Shown: positions 35,601 through 44,789 of the stretch, piece by piece
Layout: each line of letters begins with the position of its first letter
How positions within the stretch are numbered: position 1 is the first letter of the stretch
Assembly (NCBI GenBank): GCA_963773105.1
Contig: CAVZAA010000001.1
Location: 372,001 to 436,000, forward strand
Source: Trebonia sp963773105
GTDB taxonomy: Bacteria > Actinomycetota > Actinomycetes > Streptosporangiales > Streptosporangiaceae
Direction of reading: 5' to 3'
DNA length: 64,000 nucleotides
The notes under the pieces: model-generated
Seen by the model: the letters and a program-made list of their open reading frames with translations, nothing else
The model's database searches: none
Told to the model about the DNA's origin: nothing
Translations under genes and position numbers: made by a program

Positions 35601-36273
35601 CGTCGGCCGCCAGCAGGTATCCCGCCCCTCGGATGGTCTTCACGGCCGTGCGCCCGTACGGCGCGTCGATCTTCCTCCGCAGGTACCCCACGTAGACCTC
35701 GACCACGTTGAGGTCGGCGATCTCGTCCGGGTCATCCCAGACGTGCGAGAGCAGCTCGGCCTTGGACACGACCTCGCCGCACCGCCGCATCAGGTACTCA
35801 AGCAGGGCGAACTCCCTGGCGGTGAGCTGCACCACCGCCGAGCCGCGCTGCACCGAGCGGGACCCGGGGTCGAGGGCGAGGTCCCCGGCCCGCAGGACGG
35901 CCGGCCGGGGCACCGCGCCGCGCCGCAGCAGCGCCCGCAGCCGCGCCGCCAGCACGATGTAGGAGAACGGCTTGATCAGGTAGTCGTCCGCCCCGATGTC
36001 GAGCCCGTCGGCCAGGTCGTACTCGCCGTCCTTGGCCGACAGGAACAGCAGCGGCACCCAGTTCTCCTCGGCCCGCAGCTGCGTGCAGACGCTGTAGCCG
36101 GACATGCCGGGCAGCATGATGTCGAGCACGACGCCGTCGTAGCCGCCCTCACGGGCCATGTGCAGCCCGCTGACCCCGTCAAAGGCCAGGTCCACCGCGA
36201 ACCCCGACGCCTCAAGGCCGCGCTTCACTGCGGCGGCTAGCCGCCGCTCGTCCTCCACGACAAGCACGCGCAT
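35593..36273 (-). CDS. OmpR/PhoB-family response regulator
   Basis: A 226-residue regulator starting MRVLVVEDE. The phospho-acceptor is Asp in GVVLDIMLPGM and the switch Lys is in LIKPFS. The winged helix has LTAREFALLEYLMRRCGEVVSKAELL and VVEVYVGYLRRKID. ATG 36273 is chosen over an upstream in-frame GTG/ATG because it opens exactly on the receiver domain. It is upstream of its kinase and divergent from the LolA-like/ABC operon, with a phased repeat array in between. Confidence 0.92.
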   Translation of the reverse strand: MRVLVVEDERRLAAAVKRGLEASGFAVDLAFDGVSGLHMAREGGYDGVVLDIMLPGMSGYSVCTQLRAEENWVPLLFLSAKDGEYDLADGLDIGADDYLIKPFSYIVLAARLRALLRRGAVPRPAVLRAGDLALDPGSRSVQRGSAVVQLTAREFALLEYLMRRCGEVVSKAELLSHVWDDPDEIADLNVVEVYVGYLRRKIDAPYGRTAVKTIRGAGYLLAADGG

Positions 36274-36317
36274 GGGTACAGTGTCGCCGAGGGGCGACGC
36301 CGCGCGCACCATCGCGC

Positions 36318-36367
36318 TCTCAGCCGCCTCTCAGCCGCTCTCAGCGACATCACAGCGAGATCAGAGC
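36318..36367. promoter_or_regulatory. Helically phased CTCAGC repeats, likely response-regulator operator
   Basis: TCTCAGCCG at 36318 and 36329, TCTCAGCG at 36339, then weaker copies near 36349 (ATCACAGCG) and 36359 (GATCAGAGC). The 10-11-bp steps put all units on one face of the helix. OmpR/PhoB regulators bind tandem half-sites with this spacing. The array is between the regulator gene and the divergent LolA-like gene. Confidence 0.6.
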
Positions 36368-36397
36368 AGAGTGATCCTCGACACGCGAGGAGGAGAC

Positions 36398-37564
36398 ATG
36401 CCAGTGAAATTGTCTAGGCGGGCCCGGTGGGCGGTGCCTGCCGGCGGGGTGGCCGTAACCGCCGCAGTCGTCGCCGGCCTGCAGATCCCGTCCGCTCAGG
36501 CCTCTCCCACCCTGCCCGCCCGTACCCCGGCGCAGCTGCTGGCCGAGGTGAGCACCGACGCGAGCCTGCCGCCGCTGACCGGGACGATGGTGGAGAGCAC
36601 CTCGCTCGGCCTGCCCCAGCTGCCGCAGATCGGCGGCGCGACCTCGCTCTCGTCCCTGCTGACCGGCTCGCACACGATCAAGATCTACTACCAGGACGCC
36701 CGGCGGTTCCGGGTGTCGATCCCGGAGCCGGAATCCGAGGTCGACCTGATCAGGAACGGCTCCACCGCGTGGCTGTGGAACTCGACCCAGAACTCGGTCA
36801 CCAAGTTCAGCCTGCCGGCCGACGGCAAGGGCAAGGTCGCGCACCTGAAGGCGGCCCTCCCGAGCACCCCGCTCACCCCCCAGCAGGCGGCCGACCAGCT
36901 GCTTAAGGCGGTCGGCAAGACCACCGTGGTCTCGGTCGAGGCCAACGTCATGGTGGCGGGCGAGCCCTGCTACCAGCTGGTCCTCGCGCCTAAGGACCAC
37001 CGCTCGCTGGTCGGCCAGGTAACGATCGCGGTCGACGCCAAGTACGGTGTGCCGCTGCGGGTCCAGGTATTCGCCAAGCACGCGACGAGCCCCGCATTCC
37101 AGTTCGGCTACACGGCGATTCAGTTCGTGGCCCCGGCGTCGGCCAACTACCACTTCACCCCGCCGCCGGGCGCGACCGTCGTGAACGCGAGCGGCGGCAG
37201 CGGGACGTCGGCCGGCGGCAAGGAGTCGGGCCCGAGCGGCTTCGGCAGCTACGGCACGAGCTGGCTCACGGTCGTGGAGCTACCGCAGCAGGATCTGATG
37301 AAGGGATTTGGCGTGGGCGGCGTGGGCTCCGCAGGATCCTTCGCGCCTACCGGTACCAGCGGTCCGTCCAGCGCGATGGGCGAGGACTCCCAGGCCGTGA
37401 TCAGTAACCTGATCGGGGCGGCCAAGCCGGTGCACGGCTCCTGGGGAAGCGGCACCCTGCTGACCACCAGCCTGTTCTCGATGCTGATGACGAACGGCGA
37501 GGTCTACATCGGCGCGGTCGAGCCGAGCGTCCTGTACGCCGCCGTGGGACACACCGCGTCATGA
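36398..37564 (+). CDS. LolA/RseB-like secreted protein of an ABC-exporter operon
   Basis: A 388-residue protein. A signal peptide or anchor (AVPAGGVAVTAAVVAGLQIPSAQA) is followed by an extracytoplasmic domain with the LolA/DUF2092-like fold: the KIYYQDARRFRVSIPEPESEVDLIRNGSTAWLWN strand series. The last 100 residues are Gly/Ser-rich, then a helical tail. Proteins of this kind bind lipids or sense envelope state. GAGGAGGAGA gives a strong ribosome binding site for ATG 36398. The stop overlaps the ABC ATPase start by ATGA, so the two are translationally coupled. Confidence 0.8.
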   Translation: MPVKLSRRARWAVPAGGVAVTAAVVAGLQIPSAQASPTLPARTPAQLLAEVSTDASLPPLTGTMVESTSLGLPQLPQIGGATSLSSLLTGSHTIKIYYQDARRFRVSIPEPESEVDLIRNGSTAWLWNSTQNSVTKFSLPADGKGKVAHLKAALPSTPLTPQQAADQLLKAVGKTTVVSVEANVMVAGEPCYQLVLAPKDHRSLVGQVTIAVDAKYGVPLRVQVFAKHATSPAFQFGYTAIQFVAPASANYHFTPPPGATVVNASGGSGTSAGGKESGPSGFGSYGTSWLTVVELPQQDLMKGFGVGGVGSAGSFAPTGTSGPSSAMGEDSQAVISNLIGAAKPVHGSWGSGTLLTTSLFSMLMTNGEVYIGAVEPSVLYAAVGHTAS

Positions 37565-38517
37565 CCGCGATAGCGCAAGAAAGCCCGGAGCTGGCGATCG
37601 CCAGCTCCGGGCTGACCAAGCGGTTCAGGGGCGGCCAGCTGGCCGTCGACCAGGTAGACCTGGCGGTGCCCAGAGGCTCGGTCTACGGGTTCCTCGGCCC
37701 GAACGGCTCGGGCAAGACGACCACGATCCGCATGCTGCTCGGGCTCGCCTACCCGACCAGCGGGTCGGCCCGGGTGCTGGGCGTGCCGATGCCGGAAGGC
37801 GCGGTCCGGGTGCTGTCCCGGGTCGGTTCGCTGGTGGAGGGCCCGGCGTTCTACCCCTACCTGTCGGGCTGGGACAACCTGGCCCGCTACGACGCGGCCG
37901 ACGGCTCGGTTTCGGCCCGGACGGCGCGGGCCAGGATCGGCACCGCGCTTGACCGGGTGGGCCTGGCCGCCGCCGCCAAGAAGAAGTTCCGCAACTACTC
38001 CCTGGGCATGAAGCAGCGCCTCGCGATCGCGGCCGCCCTGCTGGTGGACCGCGACCTGATCGTCCTCGACGAGCCGACCAACGGCCTCGACCCGCAGGGC
38101 ACCCGCGAGGTCCGCGCGCTGGTCCGGCAGATCGCGGCCGAGGGGATCACCGTGTTCGTCTCCTCGCACCTGCTGGCCGAGGTCGAGCAGGTATCCACCC
38201 ACGTCGGCGTGATGCGCACCGGCAAGCTGGTCTTCCAGGGCGAGCTGGCCGCGCTCCGCCGCACCGCCGCCCCCAGGATCGCGGTCCGCACCCCCGACCT
38301 GACGGCGGCGGCCGAGGTCATGAAGAAGCTCGGCCTGGCCGATGCGGTGCCGGGCGACGGCGTGATCACCGCCGAGCTCGGCGATGTCCAGCCGGAGAAC
38401 GTCACCGCCGAGTTGGTACACGCGGGCGTCGCCGTCCGCGCTCTGAGCGTGGAGTCCCCGAGCCTCGAGGACCTGTTCGTCGGCCTGACCGGGGAGGGCT
38501 TCGATGTCGAACGTTGA
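37561..38517 (+). CDS. ABC transporter ATP-binding protein
   Basis: A 318-residue ATPase. Walker A is GPNGSGKTTT near 47, the signature is YSLGMKQRLAIAAAL, Walker B is LIVLDEPTNGLD and the H loop is SSHLLAE. It belongs to the CcmA/DrrA-like exporter group. It energises the permease encoded next, with which it overlaps by 14 bases. A perfect 32-bp palindrome lies within its first codons (37582-37613). Confidence 0.93.
   Translation: MTAIAQESPELAIASSGLTKRFRGGQLAVDQVDLAVPRGSVYGFLGPNGSGKTTTIRMLLGLAYPTSGSARVLGVPMPEGAVRVLSRVGSLVEGPAFYPYLSGWDNLARYDAADGSVSARTARARIGTALDRVGLAAAAKKKFRNYSLGMKQRLAIAAALLVDRDLIVLDEPTNGLDPQGTREVRALVRQIAAEGITVFVSSHLLAEVEQVSTHVGVMRTGKLVFQGELAALRRTAAPRIAVRTPDLTAAAEVMKKLGLADAVPGDGVITAELGDVQPENVTAELVHAGVAVRALSVESPSLEDLFVGLTGEGFDVER
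37582..37613. repeat. Perfect 32-bp palindrome inside the ABC ATPase 5' coding region
   Basis: AGCCCGGAGCTGGCGA is followed at once by its reverse complement, TCGCCAGCTCCGGGCT. It starts 22 bases after the ATG. In RNA it would fold as a very stable loop-poor hairpin near the coupled start site. It encodes part of SPELAIASSGL, so it does not interrupt the frame. Confidence 0.75.
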
Positions 38518-39431
38518 GCTGACCAGCGCCGAGCTGACGTCGGTGCAGCCGGTTAGGAGCGTGGGCGGACTGGAGTCGCCCGGGCCCGTTCGGGCAAATC
38601 TGAGATTTTTCACCAACGAGCTGCGGATCACCTTCTTCCGCCGCCGCAACCAGCTGCTGCTCGTCGTCGTCGCGCTCTTCCCGCTGCTGATCGGGATCGG
38701 CCTGAAGGCGGCCGCACCGCACGGCGGGGGCGGCGGCGGGAACGGTCCCGCCTCCGGCGGCGCCGCGTTCTTCAACCAGCTTGCGGGCAACGGCGTGTTC
38801 CTCACGCTTCATCGCCCTGTCGCTGCTGCTCATCCTGGTGCTGCCGGTGGTGGTGGCGGTCGTGGCGGGGGACTCGATCGCGGGCGAGGCGGGCTACGGC
38901 ACCCTCCGCTACCTGCTCGCGGTCCCGGCCGGCCGGACCCGGCTGCTCGTGGTGAAGTACGCGACGATCGTCGTGTGGTGCATGGCGGCGGTGTTCATCG
39001 TCTCGGCGATCGCGCTCGTCGTGGGGGCGGCGCTGTTCCCGGTCGGCCCGGTGACGCTGCTCTCTGGCACGACCGTCTCCATCGGGTCGGGCCTGGTCCG
39101 GGTGCTGTGGGTGACGCTGTACCTGTGCGCGGCGATGGCGGCGATCGGCGCGATCGGGCTGGCGATCTCGACGTTCACCGAGCACGCGATCGGCGCCATC
39201 GCGGCGGTGATGATCCTGGTCGTCGCCAGCGAGGTGGTGGACAACATCCCGCAGTTCGCGAGCGTGGCGCCGTATCTGCCGACGCATTGGTGGAATTCCT
39301 TCGACGCCCTGCTGCGGACGCCGATCGACACCACCACGCTGTGGCACGGGCTGCTTTCGTTCGCCGTTTACGCGGTCCTGTTCTTCCTCATCGCCTGGGC
39401 CCGCTTCACCTCGTCGGACGTCACCAGCTAG
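38504..39431 (+). pseudogene. ABC transporter permease, frameshifted
   Basis: The first frame (38504 to about 38800) gives FTNELRITFFRRRNQLLLVVVALFPLLIGIGLKAAA, a first helix, then a Gly-rich loop and FFNQLAGNGVFLT. The rest, FIALSLLLILVLPVVVAVVAGDSIAGEAGYGTLRYLLA, is in another frame to the stop at 39431. The two join if one base is removed from ACGCTTC near 38803. The full product would have six membrane helices and match ABC-2-type permeases. It is the membrane partner of the ATPase just upstream. Confidence 0.8.
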
Positions 39432-39450
39432 CGCGCCGCCGCTGCCCGGG

Positions 39451-41145
39451 CTACCAGGTGAAGTCCTCTTCCCAGAATTCCGTCGTGCCGCGGGTACCGC
39501 GGTCATCGGATTCCTGTGCGCGGAGTTCGACCCGGCGGATCTTGCCCGAGATGGTCTTGGGCAGGTCGGCGAACTCGACCCGGCGGATCCGCATGTAGCC
39601 GGGGACCCGGTCGCGGCAGAACCGCATGATGTCCTGGGCCAGCTCAGGACCCGGGGTCGCGCCCGCGGCCAGCAGGACGTAGGCCTTGGGAACGGCCAGC
39701 CGGAGCGGGTCGGGTGACGCGACGACGGCGGCCTCGGCGATCGCCGTGTGCTCGACCAGCAGCGACTCGAGTTCGAAGGGTGAGATCCGGTAGTCGGAGG
39801 CCTTGAACACGTCGTCGGTGCGGCCGACGTACGTGATGTAGCCGTCGTCGTCGGAGGTGGCGACGTCGCCGGTGTGGTAGTAGCCGCCGCGCATCGCGTC
39901 GGCGTCCCGTTCGGGGTCGCCCTGGTAGCCGGTCATCAGGCCGAGCGGTCGACGCTCGAGGTCGAGGCAGATCTCGCCATCGCGGCCGGGCTCGCCGGTG
40001 ATCGGATCGACCAGGACGACCGGGTACCCGGGCAGCGGCCGGCCCATCGACCCGGGCTTGAGCGGCTGGCCCGGCGGATTGCCGATCTGCGCGGTGGTCT
40101 CGGTCTGGCCGAACCCGTCCCGCACGGTGATCCCCCAGGCCTTGCGGACCTGCTCGATCACCTCGGGGTTGAGCGGCTCGCCCGCGGCCACGCACTCGCG
40201 CAGCCCGGCCGTGCTCGCCGCCGACAGGTCGGCCTGGATGAGCATCCGCCACACGGTCGGCGGCGCGCAGAACGTGCTCACCCCGCAGTCGCCCAGCGCG
40301 GCCAGCAGCCCTGGGGCGCTGAACCGAGCCTGGTTGAGTATGAGGATCGTGGCCTGCGCGTTCCACGGGGCGAAGAAGTTGGACCACGCGTGCTTGGCCC
40401 AGCCGGGGGACGAGATGTTCAGGTGCACGTCGCCCGGCTTGATGCCGATCCAGTACATCGTGGACAGGTGGCCGACCGGGTAGCTGGCCTGAGTGTGCCC
40501 GACCAGCTTGGGCTTGGAGGTCGTGCCGGACGTGAAGTACAGCAGCAGCGGGTCGCCCGCCAGCGTCACCCCGTCCGGCGTGAACTCCTCGGGCGCCAGC
40601 GCCGCGTCGGAGTAGCTGTGCCAGCCGTCGGCGCCGCCACCGACGACCACCCGGGTCCACTCACCGGAGAGCCCGGCGAACTTCGCCGCCTGCGGCTGCT
40701 CGGCCACCACATGCCGGACGTCGCCCCGGGACACCCGGTCCTCCAGGTCGGCCGGCTGCAGCAGGGTCGACGCCGGGATGATGACCGCGCCCAGCTTCAT
40801 CACGGCGAGCATGACCTCCCACAGCGGAACGACATTGCCCAGCATGAGCAGGACCCGGTCACCGCGCTGCACGCCGAGGCCGCGCAGCCAGTTCGCGACC
40901 TGCGCCGAGCGGGCCGCCATGCGCCCGTAGCTCATCGCCTCGTCGGACCCGTCGTCGCCGACCACCCGGAGCGCGATCCGGTCGGGATGCTCGGCGGCGA
41001 TCTGGTCGAACCAGTCAAGTGCCCAGTTGAACTGGTCGAGCGTCGGCCAGTTGAATTCGGCCCGGGCCGCGTCGTAGTCCTCGCGGTGGTCCAGCAGCAG
41101 GTCACGAGCAGAACGGAAGGCGGCGGTGGAGGCGTCGTTGCGCAT
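39451..41145 (-). CDS. AMP-binding acyl-CoA synthetase (AcsM-like)
   Basis: About 564 residues. AMP-binding motifs: YFTSGTTSKPKLVGHT, DGFGQTETT and YHTGDVATSDDDGYITYVGRTDDVFKASDYRISP. The catalytic Lys is in LPKTISGKIRRVEL near the C-terminus. Acyl-AMP is formed and transferred to CoA. Length and motif pattern match medium-chain acyl-CoA synthetases. ATG 41145 (MRNDAS) is chosen; an in-frame ATG 41175 lies ten codons upstream. The gene is alone on this strand, convergent with the permease. Confidence 0.88.
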   Translation of the reverse strand: MRNDASTAAFRSARDLLLDHREDYDAARAEFNWPTLDQFNWALDWFDQIAAEHPDRIALRVVGDDGSDEAMSYGRMAARSAQVANWLRGLGVQRGDRVLLMLGNVVPLWEVMLAVMKLGAVIIPASTLLQPADLEDRVSRGDVRHVVAEQPQAAKFAGLSGEWTRVVVGGGADGWHSYSDAALAPEEFTPDGVTLAGDPLLLYFTSGTTSKPKLVGHTQASYPVGHLSTMYWIGIKPGDVHLNISSPGWAKHAWSNFFAPWNAQATILILNQARFSAPGLLAALGDCGVSTFCAPPTVWRMLIQADLSAASTAGLRECVAAGEPLNPEVIEQVRKAWGITVRDGFGQTETTAQIGNPPGQPLKPGSMGRPLPGYPVVLVDPITGEPGRDGEICLDLERRPLGLMTGYQGDPERDADAMRGGYYHTGDVATSDDDGYITYVGRTDDVFKASDYRISPFELESLLVEHTAIAEAAVVASPDPLRLAVPKAYVLLAAGATPGPELAQDIMRFCRDRVPGYMRIRRVEFADLPKTISGKIRRVELRAQESDDRGTRGTTEFWEEDFTW

Positions 41146-41241
41146 TGCCCCATGATTCCAGTCGCGGGTCCGCAAGCAAAGGCCGGCGCAGCCCGCTCAG
41201 AGGATTCCCAGATCGAGCTCGAACGGAGCCCTCAGCCGACC

Positions 41242-41799
41242 GTGGCAGACTGGTTGACATGGATAGCTGGGAGCACCGCGACGGCGCGCCGGACAACCGT
41301 GACCGTGATCGCGCCAGGGCCGGGGACGGCGCGCGGGACACCGCCCGACGCGCCCGCGGCTGCCGGTCAGGCGAGCGCCCGGCAGCTCGCGCGGGCGGTG
41401 GCCGAGCGCGAGCAGGGCAGGCGGCGGCTGAAGGCCACTACCGTGACGGCATCCTTCGCGAGCGTGGCGGTGGCGGGGGCGGTGCTGGCGGTCCTCCCCG
41501 GATCGACCCACGCGAGTGTCAAGCACTCGGGAACGTCGTCCGGCAAGAGCAGCACGTCGTCCGGCTCATCGGGCTCATCAACCAACTCGGGCTCGTCAAC
41601 CACATCAGGCTCGTCAGGCATCTCAGGCTCATCGGGCACGTCTTCATCTAAGTCGTCGGGCAGCTCAAACAGCTCAAACAGCTCAAGCAACTCGAGCAAC
41701 TCGAGCAGTTCGAATAGCTCGTCCACCCTCCAATCGCCCGCGAGCTCGCCCGTCCAGTCCAACAACAACGCGTCGTCGACGTCCGGTGGGACCTCCTAG
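41242..41799 (+). CDS. Ser-rich single-pass membrane protein upstream of apbE
   Basis: About 185 residues from GTG 41242; GTG 41299 is also possible. A basic cytosolic N-terminus (RRRLK) precedes one membrane helix (TTVTASFASVAVAGAVLAVLPG), then an extracellular tail of almost pure Ser/Gly/Thr/Asn over about 80 residues. It shows no FMN_bind domain or flavinylation site, but it occupies the position next to apbE where such a protein would be. Other open frames through the low-complexity region are probably shadows. It ends five bases before the apbE start. Confidence 0.6.
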   Translation: MADWLTWIAGSTATARRTTVTVIAPGPGTARGTPPDAPAAAGQASARQLARAVAEREQGRRRLKATTVTASFASVAVAGAVLAVLPGSTHASVKHSGTSSGKSSTSSGSSGSSTNSGSSTTSGSSGISGSSGTSSSKSSGSSNSSNSSSNSSNSSSSNSSSTLQSPASSPVQSNNNASSTSGGTS

Positions 41800-41804
41800 C
41801 GCCC

Positions 41805-42869
41805 ATGAGCGAACCGTCCGCGCGCCAGGGCTGGTCGGCCAGGGGGGTCGATGACCCGCCGGAGTTCGCCGCGTGGCGGACGCTGGGCATGCTCGTCCAG
41901 CTTGGGGTGACCGACCCGGCCAGGCTGACCCAGGCCCGCGAACTGCTCGCGGATGACCTCGCGGCGCTCGATCTCGCCTGCAGCCGCTTCCGGTCGGACT
42001 CCGAGGTGATGGCGGTGGGGAACGCGGCCCGCGGCGCGCCCGGTCCGGTGACCGTTCCTGTCAGCTCTCTGCTGGCGGAGGCGGTCGAGGTCAGCCTGCG
42101 GGCGGCCGAGCTGACCGACGGAGACGTGGACCCCACCGTCGGCGCGGTCATGGCGGCGCTCGGCTACGACCGGGACTTCGCCGAGCTCCGGTCGGCCACG
42201 CCGCCGGGGCTGACGGATGATCCTGCCCACCCGGCCGGCCACGATGATCCGGCATCTGCTTGGGATTACGACGACCGCCGTCTGGGCGCGGTCGGCGTCC
42301 GGTCGATCCCGGGCTGGCGTTCGGTCTCGGTTGACGTCGCCGCCGGGAAGCTGACGGTTCCGGCCGACGTCCAGCTCGATCTCGGCGCGACCGTCAAGGG
42401 GTGGGCGGCCGACCGCTCGGCGGCCAAAATCGCCGACCGCCTCGGCTGCGGAGTCCTCGTCAGCCTAGGCGGCGACACCGCGGTGGCGGGCCCGCCGCCG
42501 CAGGCCGGCTGGCCGATCCGGGTGCAGGACACGACGATGCCGCTCGAGGACACCCCGGACGGCCCCAGCCAAGTGGTGTCGATCAGAGCGGGCGGCCTCG
42601 CCACCTCGTCGACGGCCGCGCGCCGCTGGCACCACGGCGGCGACGTGCTACATCACATCCTCGACCCGCGCACCGGCCTGCCCGCCGCCCCGGTCTGGCG
42701 CACGGTCTCGGTGGCGGCCGCGACCTGCGCCGATGCGAACACGGCGGCGACCGCCGCGATCATCAGAGGCCACCAGGCGCCGGGCTGGCTGACCAGCCTC
42801 AACCTCCCGGCCCGACTGGTATCGGTCGAAGGCGAGGTCACCGCCGTCGCCGGCTGGCCCGCAGCTTAA
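41805..42869 (+). CDS. apbE: FAD:protein FMN transferase
   Basis: A 354-residue ApbE-family enzyme. Motifs: DVDPTVG, LDLGATVKGWAAD (FAD/Mg site), VSLGGDTAVAG and HHILDPRTGLP. It moves FMN from FAD to a Thr/Ser of secreted or membrane flavoproteins. No obvious lipobox or export signal is present. The flavin acceptor is not evident in the window. A ferric-reductase-like protein, NuoF-like protein and ferredoxin follow downstream on the same strand after an inserted minus-strand gene, suggesting one electron-transfer system. Confidence 0.9.
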   Translation: MSEPSARQGWSARGVDDPPEFAAWRTLGMLVQLGVTDPARLTQARELLADDLAALDLACSRFRSDSEVMAVGNAARGAPGPVTVPVSSLLAEAVEVSLRAAELTDGDVDPTVGAVMAALGYDRDFAELRSATPPGLTDDPAHPAGHDDPASAWDYDDRRLGAVGVRSIPGWRSVSVDVAAGKLTVPADVQLDLGATVKGWAADRSAAKIADRLGCGVLVSLGGDTAVAGPPPQAGWPIRVQDTTMPLEDTPDGPSQVVSIRAGGLATSSTAARRWHHGGDVLHHILDPRTGLPAAPVWRTVSVAAATCADANTAATAAIIRGHQAPGWLTSLNLPARLVSVEGEVTAVAGWPAA

Positions 42870-42914
42870 ACCCGCCCCACACCGTAAACCGCCCCGCACC
42901 GTCGCTGGCTGGCC

Positions 42915-43031
42915 CTAGCCAACCGGCTCCCACTTACCCGTCAGATGCATGAGCAGAGCGATCACCAGGCCGGCCAGCAGCGAGGCGACCAGCAGGGCCA
43001 GCCGGGTACCACGGCCGCCGAGAACTTCCAC
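42915..43031 (-). CDS. Small single-helix membrane protein, tentative
   Basis: GTG 43031 to TAG 42915 encodes 38 residues: VEVLGGRGTRLALLVASL, then LAGLVIALLMHLTGKWEPVG. One clean membrane helix lies between a basic N-terminus and a polar C-terminus. The frame stays open upstream without a better start. It is between apbE and the glucosylglycerate hydrolase, 136 bp after the latter's stop. No Shine-Dalgarno is convincing and no family is recognised. Confidence 0.3.
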   Translation of the reverse strand: MEVLGGRGTRLALLVASLLAGLVIALLMHLTGKWEPVG

Positions 43032-43167
43032 CGCCCGCCGGGCTTGCCGCCCCGCGGCCGTCTGCCCGCCCGTCCCGGGGTAGGCGTGTGACGTACTGCC
43101 AGGTGTCGGCCCGAAGGACGACTACCGCGAGCCCCGGCCTCATCCTCCAGGCGGACGTGCGCAGGCC

Positions 43168-44544
43168 CTACTCCAGGTCGATGAGCCAGTCGAGGGCGAC
43201 TGCGGCCGTCCACGACTGGTGCAGCGAGCCGAGCGGCGCGCCGGTCTCGGGCTGGTAGTACTCGGCGAACGTCTCGTCCCGCAGCTGGTCAATGGAGGAC
43301 GACCGGAGCGTGGACGCGACCGCGCCCTCGCCCGATCGGTTCAGCGCCCAGCACAGCAGCCAGGTGAACACCGGCCAGACCGGTCCCCGCCAGTAGCAGT
43401 CGGGGTCGTAGGCGGGGGAGCACGGCGACGTCGACGGCGGCAGCGGGAACTCAAGCGACGGGTGCCCCGCCCAGCGGGGTCCCATCAGCAGCGACACCAG
43501 CCGCGACCGCATCGAGGCGGGCATCCCCCCGGCGATCAGCGGCGCGAACCCGGCGCAGGTCTCGGTCCGCAGCCAGTCCCCGGTCCGTAGGTCGACATCG
43601 GCTGCCAGACCGGTCGACTCGTCCACATGGCAGAACACGGCGGCCCGAGCCTGGACGGCGTAGTCCTTGAGCTCGGCCGCGTCGTCAAACTTGCGCAAGG
43701 AGATAGCCAGCGAGGAAAGCAAATCAGACGCGGTGGCGAAGATGGCGGTGAAGAGCACGTCGCCGACCTGGAAGGAGCCGGTCTCGCGGAGCAGCCCGGC
43801 GTCGTAGCCGGCCGCCTTGGCCTCCTCGACCAGCCACAGGTAGCGGTCGTACTCATGGTCGGTGGGCCGCTGGCAGGCGTCAGACACGTGCGCCTTGTCG
43901 CGCCTGGTGTAGGCGGGAAGGCCCGCGCCGACTTCCACCGACGCATAGGGGGCATCCCAGCGGGGGGAGTTGTCGGTGCCGGACTCCCAGCCGTGGAACA
44001 AGGTCATTAGCCCGGTCGATTTGTCGGTCCGGTCGCGGGCCAGAAACCGATGCCAGGCGAGCAGCTTGGGGTAGAGGTGCTCGGCCCAGGCCCAGGTGAG
44101 CTCGGCCTCTCGCCCGCCGCAGGCCGTCGCCATGGAGACGATCCGGTCGACGGCGATCGCGTGCACCGGCGGGTCGATGATTCCGCTGGTGGCCGGCGTG
44201 GCCGAGGCGTCCTCGTTGTGCAGCGAGCACTCCCACTGGGAGGGGCCCGGCCAGTAGCCGTCGGCGGCGGCAGCGGGGTCGAAGACGATGTGCGGCAGCA
44301 GGCCGTTACGCCACTGTCCGGCGAACAGCGAGTCGAGCTCGAGCCGGGCCCGGGGGAGGTCAACCGTGGCCAGGCCGATCGCGTTGAACGCGGCGTCCCA
44401 GCTCCACTGATGCGGGTAGAGGGCGGGTGCGGCCTTGGTGATGAGGCCGGTGCTGTTGTCTCGGAGGGTATAGGCCGCGCGAGCGGCGATGGAGGGTGAC
44501 CCAGGCATCATGTGAATATCAGGTTTCTGAGGGGTTTCGATCAT
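43168..44544 (-). CDS. GH63-type glucosylglycerate/mannosylglycerate hydrolase
   Basis: A 458-residue (α/α)6-barrel glycoside hydrolase. HQWSWDAAFNAIGLA, GQWRNGLLPHIVF, GYWPGPSQW and YWRGPVWPVFTWLLCWAL match the GH63 mannosyl/glucosylglycerate hydrolase group. The candidate acids are Asp in FHGWESGTDNSPRWD and Glu near ETFAEYYQPETG. It hydrolyses glucosylglycerate-type compatible solutes made under nitrogen limitation or stress in actinobacteria. ATG 44544 opens with MIETPQKPDIH; an upstream in-frame codon is less likely. It is the only minus-strand gene between apbE and the reductase genes. Confidence 0.82.
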   Translation of the reverse strand: MIETPQKPDIHMMPGSPSIAARAAYTLRDNSTGLITKAAPALYPHQWSWDAAFNAIGLATVDLPRARLELDSLFAGQWRNGLLPHIVFDPAAAADGYWPGPSQWECSLHNEDASATPATSGIIDPPVHAIAVDRIVSMATACGGREAELTWAWAEHLYPKLLAWHRFLARDRTDKSTGLMTLFHGWESGTDNSPRWDAPYASVEVGAGLPAYTRRDKAHVSDACQRPTDHEYDRYLWLVEEAKAAGYDAGLLRETGSFQVGDVLFTAIFATASDLLSSLAISLRKFDDAAELKDYAVQARAAVFCHVDESTGLAADVDLRTGDWLRTETCAGFAPLIAGGMPASMRSRLVSLLMGPRWAGHPSLEFPLPPSTSPCSPAYDPDCYWRGPVWPVFTWLLCWALNRSGEGAVASTLRSSSIDQLRDETFAEYYQPETGAPLGSLHQSWTAAVALDWLIDLE

Positions 44545-44789
44545 GTTAACTGCTGAGGCAGCAGGGCACTTCCACTCGCAACGCGCCCGACCAACTGGCA
44601 CGTCGCTTCAGAGGAAGCTACCCGGACCAGCGCACCCGCCGCTATGGGCAGGACCCCGCGGGAGGCACACCATTCATGAAGCCGGGGGACAGCAGCCGTT
44701 ACGGTCAGTTAGCAACACCGGATCAGGCCCGGGCATTCCTCAGAGCCAGTTCAGAGCCCACGTGTACGTCCCGCTTGGGTTCATGACCG

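Noticed and set aside
41254..41259. Perfect TTGACA as a promoter for the Ser-rich protein
   Set aside because: No acceptable -10 box lies 16-18 bases downstream, and it falls within the proposed coding region.
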